Assembly (NCBI GenBank): GCA_038230215.1
Contig: JBBRNR010000008.1
Location: 1-64,000, forward strand
Direction of reading: 5' to 3'
DNA: 64,000 nucleotides
Origin: DASVRZ01 sp038230215
GTDB taxonomy: Bacteria; Verrucomicrobiota; Verrucomicrobiia; Chthoniobacterales; DASVRZ01
Each line of letters opens with the position of its first letter. The stretch's first letter is position 1. A program made the translations under genes and the position numbers. Of the stretch, positions 35,159 through 43,548 are shown piece by piece. The notes beneath the pieces are model-generated. The model ran no database searches. It was not told the origin of the DNA and saw nothing but the letters and a program-made list of their open reading frames with translations.

Positions 35159-35890
35159 ATGAAAGATACCTTGTCCAACAAACTCGTCAGTTTCAACGGC
35201 ACCTTTGCTGTCCTCGATACCCCCATTTACCTCCCTCTCTGGAAAGACCAGACCCCGCTCCTCTTCACCGAAGACGTGGCCCTCGCCCGCACCGCCGTGG
35301 CTGCCCTCGGCACCGCCGGAGCCGAGCAAAGTGCCCCCACCACCGGCACCGCCGAAGCCCTTCGCCTCCTCCGGCAGACTTTCGAAGAGAAACTCCACAT
35401 CCTCGCCCGTGCCACCTTCCGATTTTTAAAAAAAGCAGGCCGCACCGAGGACGCCGCCAAAGTCGATCTCACCCCCACCAAACTGCACGACGCCCGTGGC
35501 GTGATCCTTGCGGGCTTGGGCGAAACCGTTCTCGACCTAGCCGAGCCGCTCACCATACCACCCGCTGCCGGCCAGCCTGCGCCCGGCGAACACTTCGGCA
35601 TCAACGCCGCCCTCTTCGCCCAGGTGGACGACCTCTGGGAACGTTACAGCACCGCCGTCGGAGCCCCTATCGGAGCCCGTTCCCGGCGCAAAGGCCAGAC
35701 CAGCGCCCTCCCCGGTAAATTCGCGGCGGTCGAGGAACAATTTTCCGGTCTGGACGATCTCGTCATCCAATTCGGCATCACCGATTTGGGCAAAGAATTC
35801 ATCGCCGCCTGGTTCAACGCCCGTCAAGTCACCGCCCTCGGCCGCCGCTCCGCGAAGCCGAAGGAGACTGTGCCGACTGTCACTCCCTGA
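35159..35890 (+). CDS. Unknown 243-residue protein downstream of array B
   Basis: I do not recognise the family. From ATG 35159 it starts MKDTLSNKLVSFNGTFAVLD, followed by predicted helices (EALRLLRQTFEEKLHILARATFRFLKKAGRTEDAAKV; NAALFAQVDDLWERYSTAV; FAAVEEQFSGLDDLVIQFGITDLGKEFIAAWFNARQV), suggesting a helical bundle. A basic linker (GARSRRKGQ) lies near residue 185. No signal, membrane segment or catalytic motif is seen. The frame is open back to 34583 through array B, so an N-terminal extension of heptads (W-N/K at every seventh residue) is formally possible; the start near the unit end seems likelier. Confidence 0.7.
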   Translation: MKDTLSNKLVSFNGTFAVLDTPIYLPLWKDQTPLLFTEDVALARTAVAALGTAGAEQSAPTTGTAEALRLLRQTFEEKLHILARATFRFLKKAGRTEDAAKVDLTPTKLHDARGVILAGLGETVLDLAEPLTIPPAAGQPAPGEHFGINAALFAQVDDLWERYSTAVGAPIGARSRRKGQTSALPGKFAAVEEQFSGLDDLVIQFGITDLGKEFIAAWFNARQVTALGRRSAKPKETVPTVTP

Positions 35891-36140
35891 CAGCCAGCTC
35901 ACTGACTTCACTTCTGCTTTCGGCGCGAACGCGACAAGCGTTAAAAAGGGTTAAACTCGCGCAGTTCAATACGCCTCCAAGTTTTGCCGAGGCAGTGCCA
36001 CTGCCGGGCCAAGCGTGTTCCCAAGTGCCACTTGCGAAACGAAAGGCGAAAGCTGGGAAATGGCATCCAACTCCCCCTTTTCGCCCGGCGCGAGGATTTT
36101 TACTCGTTGCCGGGCGCATTTTCTGATTCCAATAAGCCTC

Positions 36141-36395
36141 GTGAAATCCCTCGCCCCCGCTGGCAAACCCTCCGCCCTCGTCGATACCCGCGTCATCTAC
36201 TGCGGCGACAACCTGGAGCAACTCGAAAAGCTGCCCGCCGCCTGCGTCGATCTCATCTACATCGACCCGCCCTTCAACTCAAACCGCAACTACGAAGTCT
36301 TTTGGGGCGAGACCAAGGAGAAACGCAGCTTCGAAGACCGGCACGAATCTACTCGGGCCTACATTCACTACATGCGGCCCCGTTGTGTGGACTAG
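36141..36395 (+). pseudogene. N-terminal fragment of a site-specific DNA methyltransferase
   Basis: From GTG 36141 the frame reads VKSLAPAGKPSALVDTRVIYCGDNLEQLEKLP, then CVDLIYIDPPFNSNRNYEVFWGE with the catalytic D-P-P-F of N4/N6 amino-methyltransferases, then RAYIHYMRPRCVD and stop. In intact relatives the M-R-P-R-C region continues into a domain with the SAM pocket F-x-G-x-G, which is missing. The break at about 36393 coincides with a change to AT-richer DNA, so the rest was lost or replaced. Frames further upstream (36060, 36015) lack family resemblance. Confidence 0.75.
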
Positions 36396-36435
36396 CAAAC
36401 GGAAGCTCTTAAGAAGAAAGCGAAAGTTCCAGAGC

Positions 36436-37388
36436 ATGAATAAAGGGTTAATTACAAGTGAGATTGAGGAGCATGCGAGGTTTCTCGCAAAAAGTGCGAC
36501 TGATTTCGGCTGCGTTGGTCTGGTGGCTGGGTATGCAATTCACTTTAAAACAGGAAATCGCGTCGCGGGCATTCGGTTATTAAAGACGATGAGCCTTTCT
36601 TGTGTCCTCTTTGTAGAATTCCAGCGGTAGTTCACAAAGATCGCGGGTCGGGGAGAAAAGACCATTTCGCACACAATCCTCCTCTAACACCACTCATCGG
36701 TTACGGAGAAACTGCATTACATAAAGCAGCGAAAACCGAAATTTGCGATGCACTAACATCGATATGGCCAAATGGGAAATGGCAAGTGGAGCGTCGGATC
36801 GAGAAAGATGTTAACAAACAAGCACCAGAACTAAGGCCCGATATATCCGGCAATATTGGCGAACAGCCTCTTGTGATAGAAGTGCAAATGAGCACTCTCT
36901 CATTAGCAACTATTTTGAGGCGCTCAAAAGGATATCACAAAATAGGAAAACCTGTCCTTTGGATATTACCCCTCAGAAAAAAGCTGGAAGGCGAGTTTCG
37001 ACCTCGGCTATTTGAACGCTATCTTCACACGATGTATTTCGGTCGCGTCTACTACTGGATGATAGGTGATGGGATTCGCGTTACACCTACACACTTTGTA
37101 CCAGTTGAACGTTGGGTCGAAACAAGGGAGTGGTTCGATTCTAACGGAGAAGAGCAATCTGGAGGGGGCTATCCGAAAAAATTGAGGTTATTGAAAACCG
37201 CTCTACCGGAGAAACAAATTAATATCGCCGAAAACTTTCAATCTAAGAAAAGGGATGAATTTATTTTCGGAGACGGGAAAAATAAAATTCCTATCTTGCG
37301 CCTTTGGCAGGATACATTGCCTATCTGGTGGAATGAGAATGAAGAGAGTATTGCGCAGAAAAAATGGGATGAAGCGGACGAGATTTAG
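36436..37388 (+). pseudogene. CoiA-like nuclease interrupted by a one-base frameshift
   Basis: The first part (ATG 36436: MNKGLITSEIEEHARFLAKSATDFGCVGLVAGYAIHFKTGNRVAG) runs in one frame; the rest continues in another as HSVIKDDEPFLCPLCRIPAVVHKDR...KDHFAHN. Restoring one G in the GGG at 36567-36569 joins them exactly. The N-terminal C-P-x-C...H-F-A-H and later ELRPDISGNIGEQPLVIEVQMS (D...E-x-Q, a PD-(D/E)xK-like core) resemble the competence-protein CoiA-like family. The C-terminal third is helical and aromatic-rich. A sequencing error in the G run is as likely as real inactivation. The downstream gene starts 18 nt later. Confidence 0.65.
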
Positions 37389-37405
37389 ATCGCTCACACA
37401 TTAGC

Positions 37406-38434
37406 ATGAAAAGCACTGAGGAAAATCAAAGCGATCTAAAACTCACGCCGGAGTTTGCTTCAAAGGGCATGCGGTATTTTATGAAGCGGCTAACTGACGC
37501 CAGTATGTTAGCTCGAGCAGTAGAAGAAAATTTTCAGAATCAGAATGACGTAGAAAAAGCGCATGTTATAGCGAAAGTCCGAGAGGGATTTGACGAAGCA
37601 CTCGGACTAGCTCTTCGTGATTCATATGCGTTAAAGCACATCGTAAAAAGCACAAAAAGCTCTGAACTCTTCATTCACTATTTCGGTGATGTTCTAAGCT
37701 CCAGTCAAGAATTGCCGGAATTGCTGACGCAGTTTGAGAAAGATTTTGCAGAGCCGATAGACTTTGATGATGATACTTCGGATTCCGTATATTTTAGGTT
37801 TGCTGAAACGGTGATTATACTGGTGAAACATTTGGAAAAGCTTTGCACGACTAATCCAGAACGCTTTCGAACTCGCGCCCGAGAATTACCGTATTGGCCG
37901 ATGTTAGTGTTCAGGCATAAGGCCGCTAATAATCACCTTTTTGAGAAATCTGCAGATGGCCAGACACCTTTGGCGGAGGCCATCGAGTTAGGTAAAGATT
38001 GCCCCATCAATGTTTCTAACAGAGCTAACTACTCTCTTAAGACACCAATCAATGCCTTCGTGTGGGATTTACTTGAGGAGATTCATCGTGGGCGTGATTG
38101 GGTGAAATCCGTCAAATCTGGAGAATTTCAAAAAGATAGTTCCAAACAAACTGATGAGGAACTTCTCATTGCGAGAGCAGGTATGAGTCAGGAGGAGGTG
38201 ACTATCTACATGATTGCCTATGAATTACCTCCGTTAGATAAAACAACGTCATCTCAATGGGGCGATTCTGTTTTGATGCCCCTCATCCGGCTACTGCATC
38301 CTGATCTTCGTAATGTCTCGGTATTCGCAAATCTTGAAACGGGCCCAAATGGCAAAAGATACGCGCCTGCACGTAAGTTAATTTTAAAAGCCTTGCACAA
38401 TTTAGCTCGAGAGCCGGGTGCAGGCTGGGCGTAG
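37406..38434 (+). CDS. Unknown 342-residue protein paired with the CoiA-like gene
   Basis: No family recognised. The protein is mostly helical and charged (MKSTEENQSDLKLTPEFASKGMRYFMKRLTDASMLARAVEENF), with FRFAETVIILVKHLEKLC in the middle and LPYWPMLVFRHKAANNHLFEKSADGQTPLAEAIELGKDCPI after it. No membrane, nuclease or ATPase motif is visible. It starts 18 nt after the CoiA-like frame, has the same AT-rich codon use, and lies in the same inserted segment, so the two were probably acquired together as a module. Spacing suggests one transcript. Confidence 0.75.
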   Translation: MKSTEENQSDLKLTPEFASKGMRYFMKRLTDASMLARAVEENFQNQNDVEKAHVIAKVREGFDEALGLALRDSYALKHIVKSTKSSELFIHYFGDVLSSSQELPELLTQFEKDFAEPIDFDDDTSDSVYFRFAETVIILVKHLEKLCTTNPERFRTRARELPYWPMLVFRHKAANNHLFEKSADGQTPLAEAIELGKDCPINVSNRANYSLKTPINAFVWDLLEEIHRGRDWVKSVKSGEFQKDSSKQTDEELLIARAGMSQEEVTIYMIAYELPPLDKTTSSQWGDSVLMPLIRLLHPDLRNVSVFANLETGPNGKRYAPARKLILKALHNLAREPGAGWA

Positions 38435-38494
38435 GTTGCCCTAGGCGATATTTGCCAGATAGCCGTTAAGCTTGATGCTGAGTAAATCTTTAGA

Positions 38495-38686
38495 ATGAAA
38501 GTCCGCGAAGCCATTAAACTCATCGAACAAGACGGCTGGTATTTGCATCGCACTCGCGGCAGTCACCGCCATTTTAAGCACCTGCAAAAGAGCGGGCTGG
38601 TGACGGTTGCCGGACATCCCGGCGTTGACATTCCGCCCGGCACTATGAACAGTATCCTCAAACAAGCCGGATTGAAGAACCGATGA
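38495..38686 (+). CDS. hicA: HicA-type mRNA interferase toxin
   Basis: 63 residues. MKVREAIKLIEQDGWYLHRTRGSHRHFKH contains the dsRBD-like HicA fold with the catalytic H24 in G-S-H-R-H-F. VAGHPGVDIPPGTMNSILKQAGL matches the family's conserved end (P-G-T-x-x-x-I-L-K-Q-A-G). It cleaves mRNA when free. The stop overlaps the start of hicB by 4 nt (ATGA), the usual toxin-first HicAB order. Confidence 0.95.
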   Translation: MKVREAIKLIEQDGWYLHRTRGSHRHFKHLQKSGLVTVAGHPGVDIPPGTMNSILKQAGLKNR

Positions 38687-38898
38687 GCCGTTACGCCATA
38701 GTAATCGAAAAAGGGGAAACGAGCTTCGGCGCGTATGTGCCAGATTTGCCCGGCTGCGTGGCGGCGGCGGAGACGAGAGACGAAGTGTTGCAGTTGATCC
38801 GCGAGGCCATCGAGTTTCACTTGGAAACGATGCATGAGGACGGAATGCCCGTTCCAGAGCCCGCTTCCACTGCGGAATATGTGGAGATCGCGGCGTAG
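38683..38898 (+). CDS. hicB: HicB-type antitoxin
   Basis: 71 residues. MSRYAIVIEKGETSFGAYVPDLPGCVAAAETRDEVLQLIREAIEFHLETMHEDGMPVPEP is the typical HicB RNase H-like fold, with Y/F-x-A-x-x-P-D-x-P-G-C and a closing helix. The short C-terminus lacks the extra DNA-binding domain found in some HicB proteins, so autoregulation through this subunit is uncertain. Coupled to hicA by overlap. Confidence 0.95.
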   Translation: MSRYAIVIEKGETSFGAYVPDLPGCVAAAETRDEVLQLIREAIEFHLETMHEDGMPVPEPASTAEYVEIAA

Positions 38899-39017
38899 TT
38901 TTCCGATCAATATCAGCGGGCATCCAAGAATGCTTTATGCACCATCCCTCCGTTGGGGAGCAATTATCTTAGGCGCCGCTCTTGCCTGCTTTTTGAAGGC
39001 GGTGCTATTCTGAAGCC

Positions 39018-39251
39018 ATGAGCACGAAGGAACTTCTTTTGGAAAACATCGCCCAGGCTCCTGAACCGATTGTGACTGAGGTCTGGCATTACTTGCAGTT
39101 TCTCAAGTCTCAATCGGAAGCCACGATGCACCAGAAAGGCGCACCTCATTCGGGAAAAGATCTGGCCACGCATCCCGCAGTTGGGACCTGGCCGCGCGAT
39201 CGCGATGCGTTGGAACATCAGAGCCGCCTGCGTAGTGAGTGGCCCGAATAA
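39018..39251 (+). CDS. VapB-like antitoxin (DUF2281-like)
   Basis: 77 residues. The N-terminus MSTKELLLENIAQAPEPIVTEVWHYLQFLKSQ matches the DUF2281-like helical start (E-x-x-x-x-I-x-x-x-P-x-x-x-x-E-V-x-x-Y-L-x-F-L). The rest is a loose, polar tail probably binding the PIN toxin, which starts 9 nt downstream. This order and length fit a VapBC operon. Confidence 0.8.
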   Translation: MSTKELLLENIAQAPEPIVTEVWHYLQFLKSQSEATMHQKGAPHSGKDLATHPAVGTWPRDRDALEHQSRLRSEWPE

Positions 39252-39260
39252 CCGCTCATC

Positions 39261-39635
39261 GTGAAGGCTGTTTTCGATACGAACATCTTGATTGATCTTC
39301 TGGCCAATGAGCCAGAGGCCTTCGCGGAGTTTGAGAAATACGAGAGCGTGGCGGTTTCTAGAATTTCGTGGATGGAGGTGTTAGTCGGTGCAGACGATTC
39401 AGCCACGCGCGATCTGTGGAAGTCGTTTCTGGATCAATTCGAGATGATTGAATTGGATGCTGCGGTGGCGCTGGAAGCCATTAGCCAGCGGAAGCAGTTT
39501 CGACTCAAGCTACCCGATGCCTTGATCTATGCATCGGCTCTCACTACAGGCGCGGTGCTGGTGACAAGGAACAGCAAGGATTTTGAAAGGTTAGCAAACG
39601 TCCGCATTCCTTACGTGCTGGGAGGAAATGGGTGA
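39261..39635 (+). CDS. vapC: PIN-domain ribonuclease toxin (VapC)
   Basis: 124 residues. Acidic residues of the PIN core are visible: D6 in VFDTNILIDLL, E41 in ISWMEVLVGA, D in KLPDALIYASAL and D in TRNSKDFERL. These bind Mg/Mn for RNA cleavage. Antitoxin-like gene immediately upstream. It ends 6 nt from the convergent end of the exopolysaccharide operon. Confidence 0.93.
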   Translation: MKAVFDTNILIDLLANEPEAFAEFEKYESVAVSRISWMEVLVGADDSATRDLWKSFLDQFEMIELDAAVALEAISQRKQFRLKLPDALIYASALTTGAVLVTRNSKDFERLANVRIPYVLGGNG

Positions 39636-39641
39636 GGGACG

Positions 39642-40793
39642 CTAGGTGCTAACCAGCGACTGATAGGTGGCTAGGTAGTGTGCAATGATTTTGTCGGTGG
39701 CGAAGCGTTGCAGGTTGGCGAAGCCGCTTTGAATGAGACGCTGGCGGAGGGTGTCGTCTTCCAAGGCTAACAAATCAGCGGCGAAGCCTGCCTCGTCGGC
39801 GTAGTCGCGGATGAGGCCGCCTTCGCCGATGACTTCGGGCAGTGAGGTGGTGCGGGCGACGAGGACGGGGCAGCCGCAGGCTTGCGCTTCGATGATGGGC
39901 CAGCCGAAGCCTTCGGTTTTGCTCGGGAAGAGGAAGGCGTGGGCGCGGTTGTAGAGCGCCTCGATGGTGGCGCTGGGCGGGTGGTCGATTTCGAGGATGT
40001 GGTCGGCGATGCCGAGCTGGCTGGCGAGGGCGCGTTGCGCGGGGTGCAGCGTTTCACCGGCGAAGACGAGCTTTCCAGAAAACCGGTCGGCGATGCAGGC
40101 GAAGATGCGCAGGATGCCTTCGCGGTTTTTGCGGGCGAGAGAAGAGCCGACGTGGAGGATGAATGGAATGTGAGTTAACTGAAAGTCGGCGAGGCGGCGG
40201 TCGGCTTCTTCTCTCGGCAAGACTCCGTAAGGCTGGTTGAGTGGGAGTGGGACGACGGTCGAAGATGTTTCCGGTGCGAGTCGGGTGAGGTCGCCCTGAG
40301 TAGCGGATGAAACGCAGATGACCAGGCGCATCCGGCGCAAGCCAGTGAGGATATTAGCCTGGAGGATTTTCCCGAACCGACTGGCAGGGCAATCGGTGTC
40401 CTCACCGAGTGCGCCGCGGACGGCTAGAAGATCGTGGCAGGTGGCGACGACGATGTTGTTTCCGGCGGAGGTTAGATAGGGCGAGTTCGAGTGGTCGGTG
40501 ATGTGGACGATGAGCTTGCGACCGGCGAGAGCGGAGTCGCGTTGCAATCGCGCGATGTGTTTTTTGAGAACTCTGGGAAAGAGCAGATACTTGTCCAAAT
40601 AACGCAGCCATTTAGTGAACGGTCCGGCGGCGATTTTGCCGATGCAGGGCGCGGGTTCGATGCCACTCACGGAGACGCCGCGAGCCTCCAATTCCAGCAG
40701 AAGCATGTCGTAGTAGCGCAACATGCTCATCTGGTGATCGAGCCGGTAGTTGCCGACTAACAAGATTTGATAACCCGTCGGCGCCGGGTTCAT
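39642..40793 (-). CDS. Family 4-type glycosyltransferase
   Basis: 383 residues, GT-B fold. The nucleotide-sugar part has FILHVGSSLARKNREGILRIF and the retaining E-x7-E motif in KTEGFGWPIIEAQACGCPVLV. Last gene of the exopolysaccharide operon; its start overlaps the stop of the polymerase-like gene by 4 nt (ATGA). Sugar and acceptor unknown; cytoplasmic, membrane-associated. Confidence 0.9.
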   Translation of the reverse strand: MNPAPTGYQILLVGNYRLDHQMSMLRYYDMLLLELEARGVSVSGIEPAPCIGKIAAGPFTKWLRYLDKYLLFPRVLKKHIARLQRDSALAGRKLIVHITDHSNSPYLTSAGNNIVVATCHDLLAVRGALGEDTDCPASRFGKILQANILTGLRRMRLVICVSSATQGDLTRLAPETSSTVVPLPLNQPYGVLPREEADRRLADFQLTHIPFILHVGSSLARKNREGILRIFACIADRFSGKLVFAGETLHPAQRALASQLGIADHILEIDHPPSATIEALYNRAHAFLFPSKTEGFGWPIIEAQACGCPVLVARTTSLPEVIGEGGLIRDYADEAGFAADLLALEDDTLRQRLIQSGFANLQRFATDKIIAHYLATYQSLVST

Positions 40794-42313
40794 TCGCTCG
40801 GGGATTTCTTTGGCGCGGGGGGAGTTTTTTTCCGGGACGCGCGCGGCTTTTTTTTCACGACCTTACTAACGACTTCGGCAGGAGGTGCAGCTTGCACCGC
40901 CTCGGCTTCCATCTCCGCTCGCAGCCGGTCGGCATAGGTGGGAATGACACGCGGCGCGACCGTTTCCATGAGAGTGAGATCAGGTTCAAGCGCTCCCAGA
41001 TTTCCGTCGCGTCGCTGCACCGAAGACAGCGCAAATCCGGCGGACATCACCGCGTAACCCAGCACGGTGGTTTGTCCAAACTGGCCCATCACCAAGTCAT
41101 TGGCGCAAGCCGTGGTGAGTAACAGTGGCAGCGTATTATTGTTAGTTCGCAAGGCCAGCCACGCCAGGCGCGCGATGAAGGCCAGCACGGCAAATCGCCA
41201 GAGCAAATACGGCAGCCCGAGATACGGTCCCATCTCCATGACGATGCGGTCCATCTCGGATTCGCCGAGATTGAAGCGCAGCATTTTATACATCATGCTG
41301 GAGGCCGCGTTGGTGCCCATGCCGATGCCGACGCCACACGCATCAGCCCGCGAGGCGGCATCAATCGGCTTCTTAAATTCACCGAGAAACCGGTCGATAA
41401 ATCCCTCTTTCACTCCCCCGCTGCTCGTGAAACGCGTGATGATAACATCCATCCCGATTTTCAGCGCGCCGACCGATCCGATTAGAAAAATGACCGCCGC
41501 GCCGATGGCGACGAGTTTGATGGAACTCTGCAAAAAACGCGGTTTCACCACCCAGATGATGATCACAGTGAGGACTTGCAAACCGACCAGGGCAAAGACG
41601 GTGCGGCTGCCCGACATGACGACCAAGATGAGCAACGACGGCGCAGCCAGCAGGAAGGATAGCTTGGAGAAGATGTTCTTTTCCAGCAGGTGATGAAACA
41701 AAAATGCCGCCAGCATCGCGCTGTAACTCGCCAGTCCATTGGTAAAGGAAAACATGCCGGACGGACGGATGCGGTTGAAGGCGGTCTCGAGCATTTTACC
41801 CTCGCCGCCCGCGCCGACATTGATGCGCGCCCCGGCCGGGGACATGAACTGCAACGCGGCCAGCATCGCCATGGGAGGCGCGAGCCAGAGGACCATCTGG
41901 CCGATTTTCTTGATCTCGGCGTAAGTCATCACCTGTGGGAGGAGAAAGATGAGCGGGAGATGCAGGAAATTGGCGTGAACGCCGAAGAGGACGACGTAAA
42001 GCGGTGGTGCCTTGAAGAGGCCCAAACTAACAATCACCGACAGCGTGCTGAGGACTAGCAGAAAGGTTAGAAATCCATTCAGCTTGAAAACCTTCTGTCG
42101 TATGGCCGCGAAATAGATAAAGAGCAACACCGGATCGCGAATGACTAACAATGGTCCAGACAAGCCGGGCAAAATCCATTTGCGAAGCGTTCCCTCGAAA
42201 ATCCAGAGGAGGAAGTATGCATATATGGCTAGTCGCAGCCAGTGCAGCGGATCTTTTTCCACTACAGTGCGGCGGGCCGGAACTGCGGTGATGGTCGGTG
42301 CGGTCAGGTTCAT
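40790..42313 (-). CDS. O-antigen ligase/polymerase-like membrane protein
   Basis: 507 residues with about ten hydrophobic segments. The sequence LLVVMSGSRTVFALVGLQVLTV resembles the S-x-S-R-T/G central motif of WaaL/Wzy-like polymerases, followed by a large periplasmic loop (GVKEGFIDRFLGEFKKPIDAASRADACGVGIGMGTNA) typical of the family. The C-terminus is lysine- and proline-rich (KKKPRASRKKTPPAPKK). It probably polymerises or ligates repeat units in the inner membrane. Overlaps both neighbours by 4 nt. Confidence 0.8.
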   Translation of the reverse strand: MNLTAPTITAVPARRTVVEKDPLHWLRLAIYAYFLLWIFEGTLRKWILPGLSGPLLVIRDPVLLFIYFAAIRQKVFKLNGFLTFLLVLSTLSVIVSLGLFKAPPLYVVLFGVHANFLHLPLIFLLPQVMTYAEIKKIGQMVLWLAPPMAMLAALQFMSPAGARINVGAGGEGKMLETAFNRIRPSGMFSFTNGLASYSAMLAAFLFHHLLEKNIFSKLSFLLAAPSLLILVVMSGSRTVFALVGLQVLTVIIIWVVKPRFLQSSIKLVAIGAAVIFLIGSVGALKIGMDVIITRFTSSGGVKEGFIDRFLGEFKKPIDAASRADACGVGIGMGTNAASSMMYKMLRFNLGESEMDRIVMEMGPYLGLPYLLWRFAVLAFIARLAWLALRTNNNTLPLLLTTACANDLVMGQFGQTTVLGYAVMSAGFALSSVQRRDGNLGALEPDLTLMETVAPRVIPTYADRLRAEMEAEAVQAAPPAEVVSKVVKKKPRASRKKTPPAPKKSPSE

Positions 42314-43548
42314 GTGAGAATGCGGGCTACCTCGGCCACGAGTTGGGTTCGATATTTATGCCAGGTAAACGTCTTCGCTTTTTCGAGGGCGGCCGCTTTC
42401 ATAGACTGCAAATGCTCGCGATTGGCTAGCAAAAAAGTGAGGCGTTCCACAATCGAAATTTCGTCGCGAATCGGGATGATGTAACCGTCCTCGCCCTCGG
42501 TTAAAAGATCGGGGCCGGATGTGTTGGCCGTGGTGATGACGGGGATGCCCTGGGAAAGCGCCTCGGTGATGACGAGGCCGAAGCCCTCGAAGAGCGACGG
42601 GAAAACCAGCACGTCGTGCGCACGCATTTCGCGCAACACCTCGGCGTGAGGCAGCGAAGGCAGCCAGCGATGTTTTTGCAGTGCCTTTTCGAGCGGCGCA
42701 CAGTGAGCCATCGGCTTGGTGCCCAAGAGAGTGAGCGTCGCGTGTTTCCCCAGTTTCTCGATGGCGGAGAGGAGATAGGAAGTCCCCTTCCGCTGGCCGA
42801 GCGAGCCGACAAAAAGCACGCGCAACGGGCCGTCGTGAACAGGCGCGGGCTCGCTTTCAGGCAGCGGGCAGCCGTAGGGAATGATGTGGATTTTGTTAGT
42901 AGAAAAAGCGTGGTCCGTCAGCGTGCGTGCGGTGAACTGGCTGGCCACGAAGATCGCGTCCGCGTCCGCCAGCTCGGCGTCTTTGCGGGCGAGTTTTTCT
43001 GGGCTGTCAATAATCGCCGTGAGCGTGGCGGCCCATTCCGGCTGGCGCTCTGCCTCCTCGCTTTGGATCGTCTGGGAGGCCCGCCAGTAGCCAATGGGAA
43101 GATCGTAGAGGCAGCGGATGTGGCGTTGTTTGGCGGCGGCAAAACTGGCTGAAGCACCGTCCTCATATGCGTAAATCGCCGTGGGCGGAGTTGGGGAATT
43201 TCGCAACTCCTCTGCCACTTTGGCATCGAGACCATGAGTGACTCGATCGATGGAAAACGGGCCTGTCTCGTGTTCCATCCATCGGTTCCAGCCCATGCGG
43301 GTGGCGGCAAGGCGTCCGAGTTCGCGGAGCGGTTGCGTGCGAGTTTTGGCGGAGACAGGCGAGGGAAATGTGCGGCGCTGAAGCTGGCTGAGAATCGAGT
43401 CAGGGAGAAATCTGCTGAGCGGCGCATCCTCGGGCCAATTAATGCAAGTGCGGAAGCCAGCCAGTAAATCCGCCTCGGCAAAAGCAAGCGCCGCCTGGCG
43501 GACGTTGGCGTTCCCAAAGGGATGTGAGACGAGGATGGCGGGCTTCAT
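42310..43548 (-). CDS. Family 4-type glycosyltransferase
   Basis: 412 residues, GT-B fold. RVLFVGSLGQRKGTSYLLSAIEKL (phosphate-binding loop) and LFEGFGLVITEALSQGIPVITTANTSGPDLL (E-x7-E) are clear. The N-terminal half has PTAIYAYEDGASASFAAAK. Part of the four-nt-overlap chain of the operon. Substrate unknown. Confidence 0.9.
   Translation of the reverse strand: MKPAILVSHPFGNANVRQAALAFAEADLLAGFRTCINWPEDAPLSRFLPDSILSQLQRRTFPSPVSAKTRTQPLRELGRLAATRMGWNRWMEHETGPFSIDRVTHGLDAKVAEELRNSPTPPTAIYAYEDGASASFAAAKQRHIRCLYDLPIGYWRASQTIQSEEAERQPEWAATLTAIIDSPEKLARKDAELADADAIFVASQFTARTLTDHAFSTNKIHIIPYGCPLPESEPAPVHDGPLRVLFVGSLGQRKGTSYLLSAIEKLGKHATLTLLGTKPMAHCAPLEKALQKHRWLPSLPHAEVLREMRAHDVLVFPSLFEGFGLVITEALSQGIPVITTANTSGPDLLTEGEDGYIIPIRDEISIVERLTFLLANREHLQSMKAAALEKAKTFTWHKYRTQLVAEVARILT

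Larger units (their letters stand above)
36396..38440. other. AT-rich inserted segment
   Basis: Base composition drops visibly between about 36396 and 38440 compared with the GC-rich flanks, with many AAA/TTT runs and A/T-ending codons. It carries the CoiA-like pseudogene and the 342-aa unknown, and begins exactly where the methyltransferase reading frame is broken. No inverted repeats, target duplications or integrase were found at the ends. Reads as horizontally acquired DNA (inference). Confidence 0.7.
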
